Positions 61,826 to 64,000 of a stretch of 64,000 bases of DNA are shown here, one piece after another (position 1 is the stretch's first letter; each line of letters starts with the position of its first letter). This DNA comes from Chryseobacterium binzhouense (GTDB lineage: Bacteria; Bacteroidota; Bacteroidia; Flavobacteriales; Weeksellaceae). The notes under the pieces were generated by a model. The model saw only the letters and a program-made list of their open reading frames with translations. It was not told the DNA's origin and did not search any database. The DNA lies in assembly GCF_007474545.1 (NCBI RefSeq), contig NZ_VKOG01000002.1, forward strand, positions 310,001 through 374,000, read 5' to 3'. The translations under genes and the position numbers were made by a program.

Positions 61826-63958
61826 TCAGGCTTCGTGTTTAGTCTTCTGATAAGTAAAATGGTTGATCAGTATTCTGATTTCATTAAATTCAAAATCTTT
61901 CGGTAAAGCATTTTTCCATTCATTGAGACTTTCATAGGAATTTTGAGAAAATTCTTTTTCGAAAGCTTTAATTTTATCTGAAGTGATGATTCTGGAAATA
62001 TCCAGCAAACCCTGTTCAGCAAATTTAGCCAAATGACCCAGAACTGTTTCTTTTACTAAACCTCTTTCTAAGGCAATTTCAGAAACTGTTTTTCCTTCTT
62101 CAAATAATTGAAAAGTAAGAACCTGAGAAGGAACTTTAGCTATTTTCATGCTTACTTCTTTATTGTTTTTCTCATCAAGAAGTTTTACATCCAAAAGATG
62201 GCTCTCTTTTAATCCATTCAGATAATCTTCAATATCTTCAAGCCAGCTTCTGATTTCCTCGTTGTATTGTTTAAGTCCTTTTACACCCTTAATTTCAGCA
62301 TAAAAATCCTTTAACGGACTGAAAATTTTATTATTGATTTCACTGAAAAAGAAATTAACCGCACCTTTGGATTTATTCTCAATTTCGATCCATTCTTCTT
62401 TTTCCTGAATAAACAGGCTGACTTTCTGAAAAATAATCCGCTCCAGTTTTTCAAAAATTTTGCTGAGGTTCTGAGTTTCATGCTTAAGCTGCAGGTAGAG
62501 CTGATTCGCTTTTACCCGATCAATACTTTTGTTGACCAAAGACAAATTATTCCACTGCTCCACTTCTTTCATCAACCACTGACAATCTAATGTCCGAAGA
62601 AGTTTTCTGATGGCATAATCGTATTTTTCCTGATTCAGTATTGTTTCCACATGATCATTGGCATGGGTATCACCTTGAAATTTTAAAATTCTGTTATCTT
62701 TAAAAATAACTTCAGGAGTAATTTTTGATTTTAAAACAATTCCCTCCAAAGTTCGGCAGCGAGACAAAGCAACATACACCTGCCCTGCAGTAAAACTTTT
62801 ACCAGCATCTATAATAACTTTATCGAAGGTAAGTCCCTGACTTTTATGAATCGTAACTGCCCAAGCCAATTTTATCGGAAACTGCTCAAAACTTCCCAAA
62901 ACTTCCTCTCTGATCATTTTATCAGAATCAAGAGAGTATTTTTTTTGTTCCCAGACTTCACGCTTTACCGTAATTTCTCTTTCGCTGCCTTCCAGAATAA
63001 CTTTTATCTCGTTTTCTTCCAAAGCCGAAATTTCACCAAGCTTACCGTTGTAATATTTTTTATCGCCTGAAATATCATTTCGGATAAACATAATCTGAGC
63101 TCCGACTTTCAGCTCAAGAAACTGATCATTGGGAAACTGATTTTCTTTAAACTCACCAAAAAGCTTAGCTTCGTAAATTCCCGGTGTGAGATTGATCTCT
63201 TTCAGTTTTTCCTGATTGATATCGTCTGCCATTTTGTTGTGAGAACAAAGGTAAACGTAAGGTTCTTCACCTGATTCAAAATCAGGAGTGTATCTTTTGT
63301 TTAATTCTTCAAAATCAATATTAGCAACATCACCATCTCTAATTGCATTTAAAATTTCAAGGAAATGCTCGTCAGTCTGCCGATATACCTTCGTGAGCTC
63401 AATTGTAAGCAAAGGAATTTCTTTAATGGCGATACTATCGAAGAAAAAGGGAGAATTGTAAAACATTTTAAGCACATGCTCGTCTCTCACAACAGGTGGA
63501 AGCTGGTACAAATCTCCGATGAACAACATCTGAACCCCGCCAAATTGCTGATTATTTCTGCGGATAAACCTGAGAGAAAAGTCCATCATATCCAAAACAT
63601 CTGCCCGAAGCATAGAAACCTCATCAATAATGATCACTTCAACTTCTCTCAAAAGTTTAAGTTTATCTTTACGATATTTAAAATGCTGCTGAAGATCAAC
63701 AATATTATTGGCTATATTACTGTCTATGCGATCTGTAGTCGGTAAAAAAGTACGCAACGGAAGACCAAACATAGAATGAATGGTTACTCCGCCTGCATTG
63801 ATGGCAGCAATTCCGGTAGGAGCTACTACGATATGCTTTTTTTTCGTTTTTTTTACAAATTCGTTAAGAAATGTGGTCTTACCAGTTCCAGCTTTTCCAG
63901 TAAGAAAAACGCTTCTGCTGGTAAATTCTATTAATTCAAAAAAATGATTGTTCATCAT
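61826..63958 (-). CDS. Pif1-like DNA helicase with C-terminal HTH_40
   Basis: A 710-residue superfamily 1 helicase: Walker A G-K-A-G-T-G-K-T near 22-29, Walker B I-I-D-E-V-S-M-L near 113, later helicase motifs including A-W-A-V-T-I-H-K-S-Q-G-L, and a C-terminal winged-helix HTH_40 (F-E-E-G-K-T-V-S-E-I-A ... V-L-G-H-L). Such proteins work in recombination or replication-fork repair. I chose the ATG at 63958 because the longer frame opens with TTG. It converges with the XRE gene. Confidence 0.9.
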   Translation of the reverse strand: MMNNHFFELIEFTSRSVFLTGKAGTGKTTFLNEFVKKTKKKHIVVAPTGIAAINAGGVTIHSMFGLPLRTFLPTTDRIDSNIANNIVDLQQHFKYRKDKLKLLREVEVIIIDEVSMLRADVLDMMDFSLRFIRRNNQQFGGVQMLFIGDLYQLPPVVRDEHVLKMFYNSPFFFDSIAIKEIPLLTIELTKVYRQTDEHFLEILNAIRDGDVANIDFEELNKRYTPDFESGEEPYVYLCSHNKMADDINQEKLKEINLTPGIYEAKLFGEFKENQFPNDQFLELKVGAQIMFIRNDISGDKKYYNGKLGEISALEENEIKVILEGSEREITVKREVWEQKKYSLDSDKMIREEVLGSFEQFPIKLAWAVTIHKSQGLTFDKVIIDAGKSFTAGQVYVALSRCRTLEGIVLKSKITPEVIFKDNRILKFQGDTHANDHVETILNQEKYDYAIRKLLRTLDCQWLMKEVEQWNNLSLVNKSIDRVKANQLYLQLKHETQNLSKIFEKLERIIFQKVSLFIQEKEEWIEIENKSKGAVNFFFSEINNKIFSPLKDFYAEIKGVKGLKQYNEEIRSWLEDIEDYLNGLKESHLLDVKLLDEKNNKEVSMKIAKVPSQVLTFQLFEEGKTVSEIALERGLVKETVLGHLAKFAEQGLLDISRIITSDKIKAFEKEFSQNSYESLNEWKNALPKDFEFNEIRILINHFTYQKTKHEA

Positions 63959-64000
63959 CAGCAAAATTACGAAAAAGAGTTTAGGGAATAAATTTTGATT

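Noticed and set aside
1-64000. CRISPR array, rRNA operon, intact insertion sequence
   Set aside because: No regularly spaced repeats, no rRNA-like stretch and no transposase with terminal repeats were seen.

Overview
The window comes from a low-GC Bacteroidota genome, most likely a Chryseobacterium-type member of the Weeksellaceae. The signs are flavobacterial promoters (TTG, about 19-21 bp, TAnnTTTG), a type IX secretion sorting domain, an RteC-type conjugative-transposon regulator, a tyrosine-degradation set and paired short helix-turn-helix genes that I associate with this group. No sequence comparison could be run, so the genus is an inference.

Bases 1-24,800 are an accessory metal-resistance region. 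Its left part (about 1-13.3 kb) looks built for divalent cations: a Fur-family regulator, a free-standing P-type ATPase nucleotide-binding domain, a small Cys-rich protein, a CzcA-like RND pump fused to its outer-membrane channel, its periplasmic adaptor, a lipoamide-dehydrogenase-like flavoprotein, a His-rich Zn/Cd/Co ATPase and an Nramp transporter fused to a universal-stress domain. Then come a second lipoamide dehydrogenase, OsmC, an AraC regulator and a 4-hydroxyphenylpyruvate dioxygenase. The right part (18-23.8 kb) is a copper module: two HMA chaperones, a DUF3347 protein, a multicopper oxidase, an MFS carrier and a heavy-metal-binding-domain protein, ending in RteC.

A 39-bp element occurs seven times in front of six of these genes. 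It is two 18-bp direct repeats 21 bp apart, and at six sites it lies 60-61 bp (start to start) from a weak -7 box. This looks like the operator of an AraC-type activator and ties scattered genes into one regulon. A different element, with identical spacing, precedes the N-domain gene and the Zn/Cd ATPase.

Between a tRNA-Arg (25.2 kb) and a tRNA-Met (28.4 kb) lies a decayed patch: a frameshifted acetyltransferase, an acyl-CoA dehydrogenase with a stop and a frameshift, and a headless methyltransferase.

From 28.5 kb the sequence looks like core chromosome: a secreted TlpA/T9SS group, clpX, HIT, greA, dtd, a HipA-like kinase with DUF3037, tyrosine catabolism (flavin-reductase-like protein, fumarylacetoacetase, a second HPPD), a CoA transferase, gpsA, an M23 peptidase, an Rrf2-controlled NAD(P)-binding protein, FKBP, TerC and TelA. 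At 52-61.8 kb a five-gene minus-strand operon (YbjN-like, PspA, YqiJ-like, flotillin, 1603-aa AAA ATPase) with a divergent XRE regulator forms a membrane-stress or defence-like system. A Pif1-like helicase closes the window.
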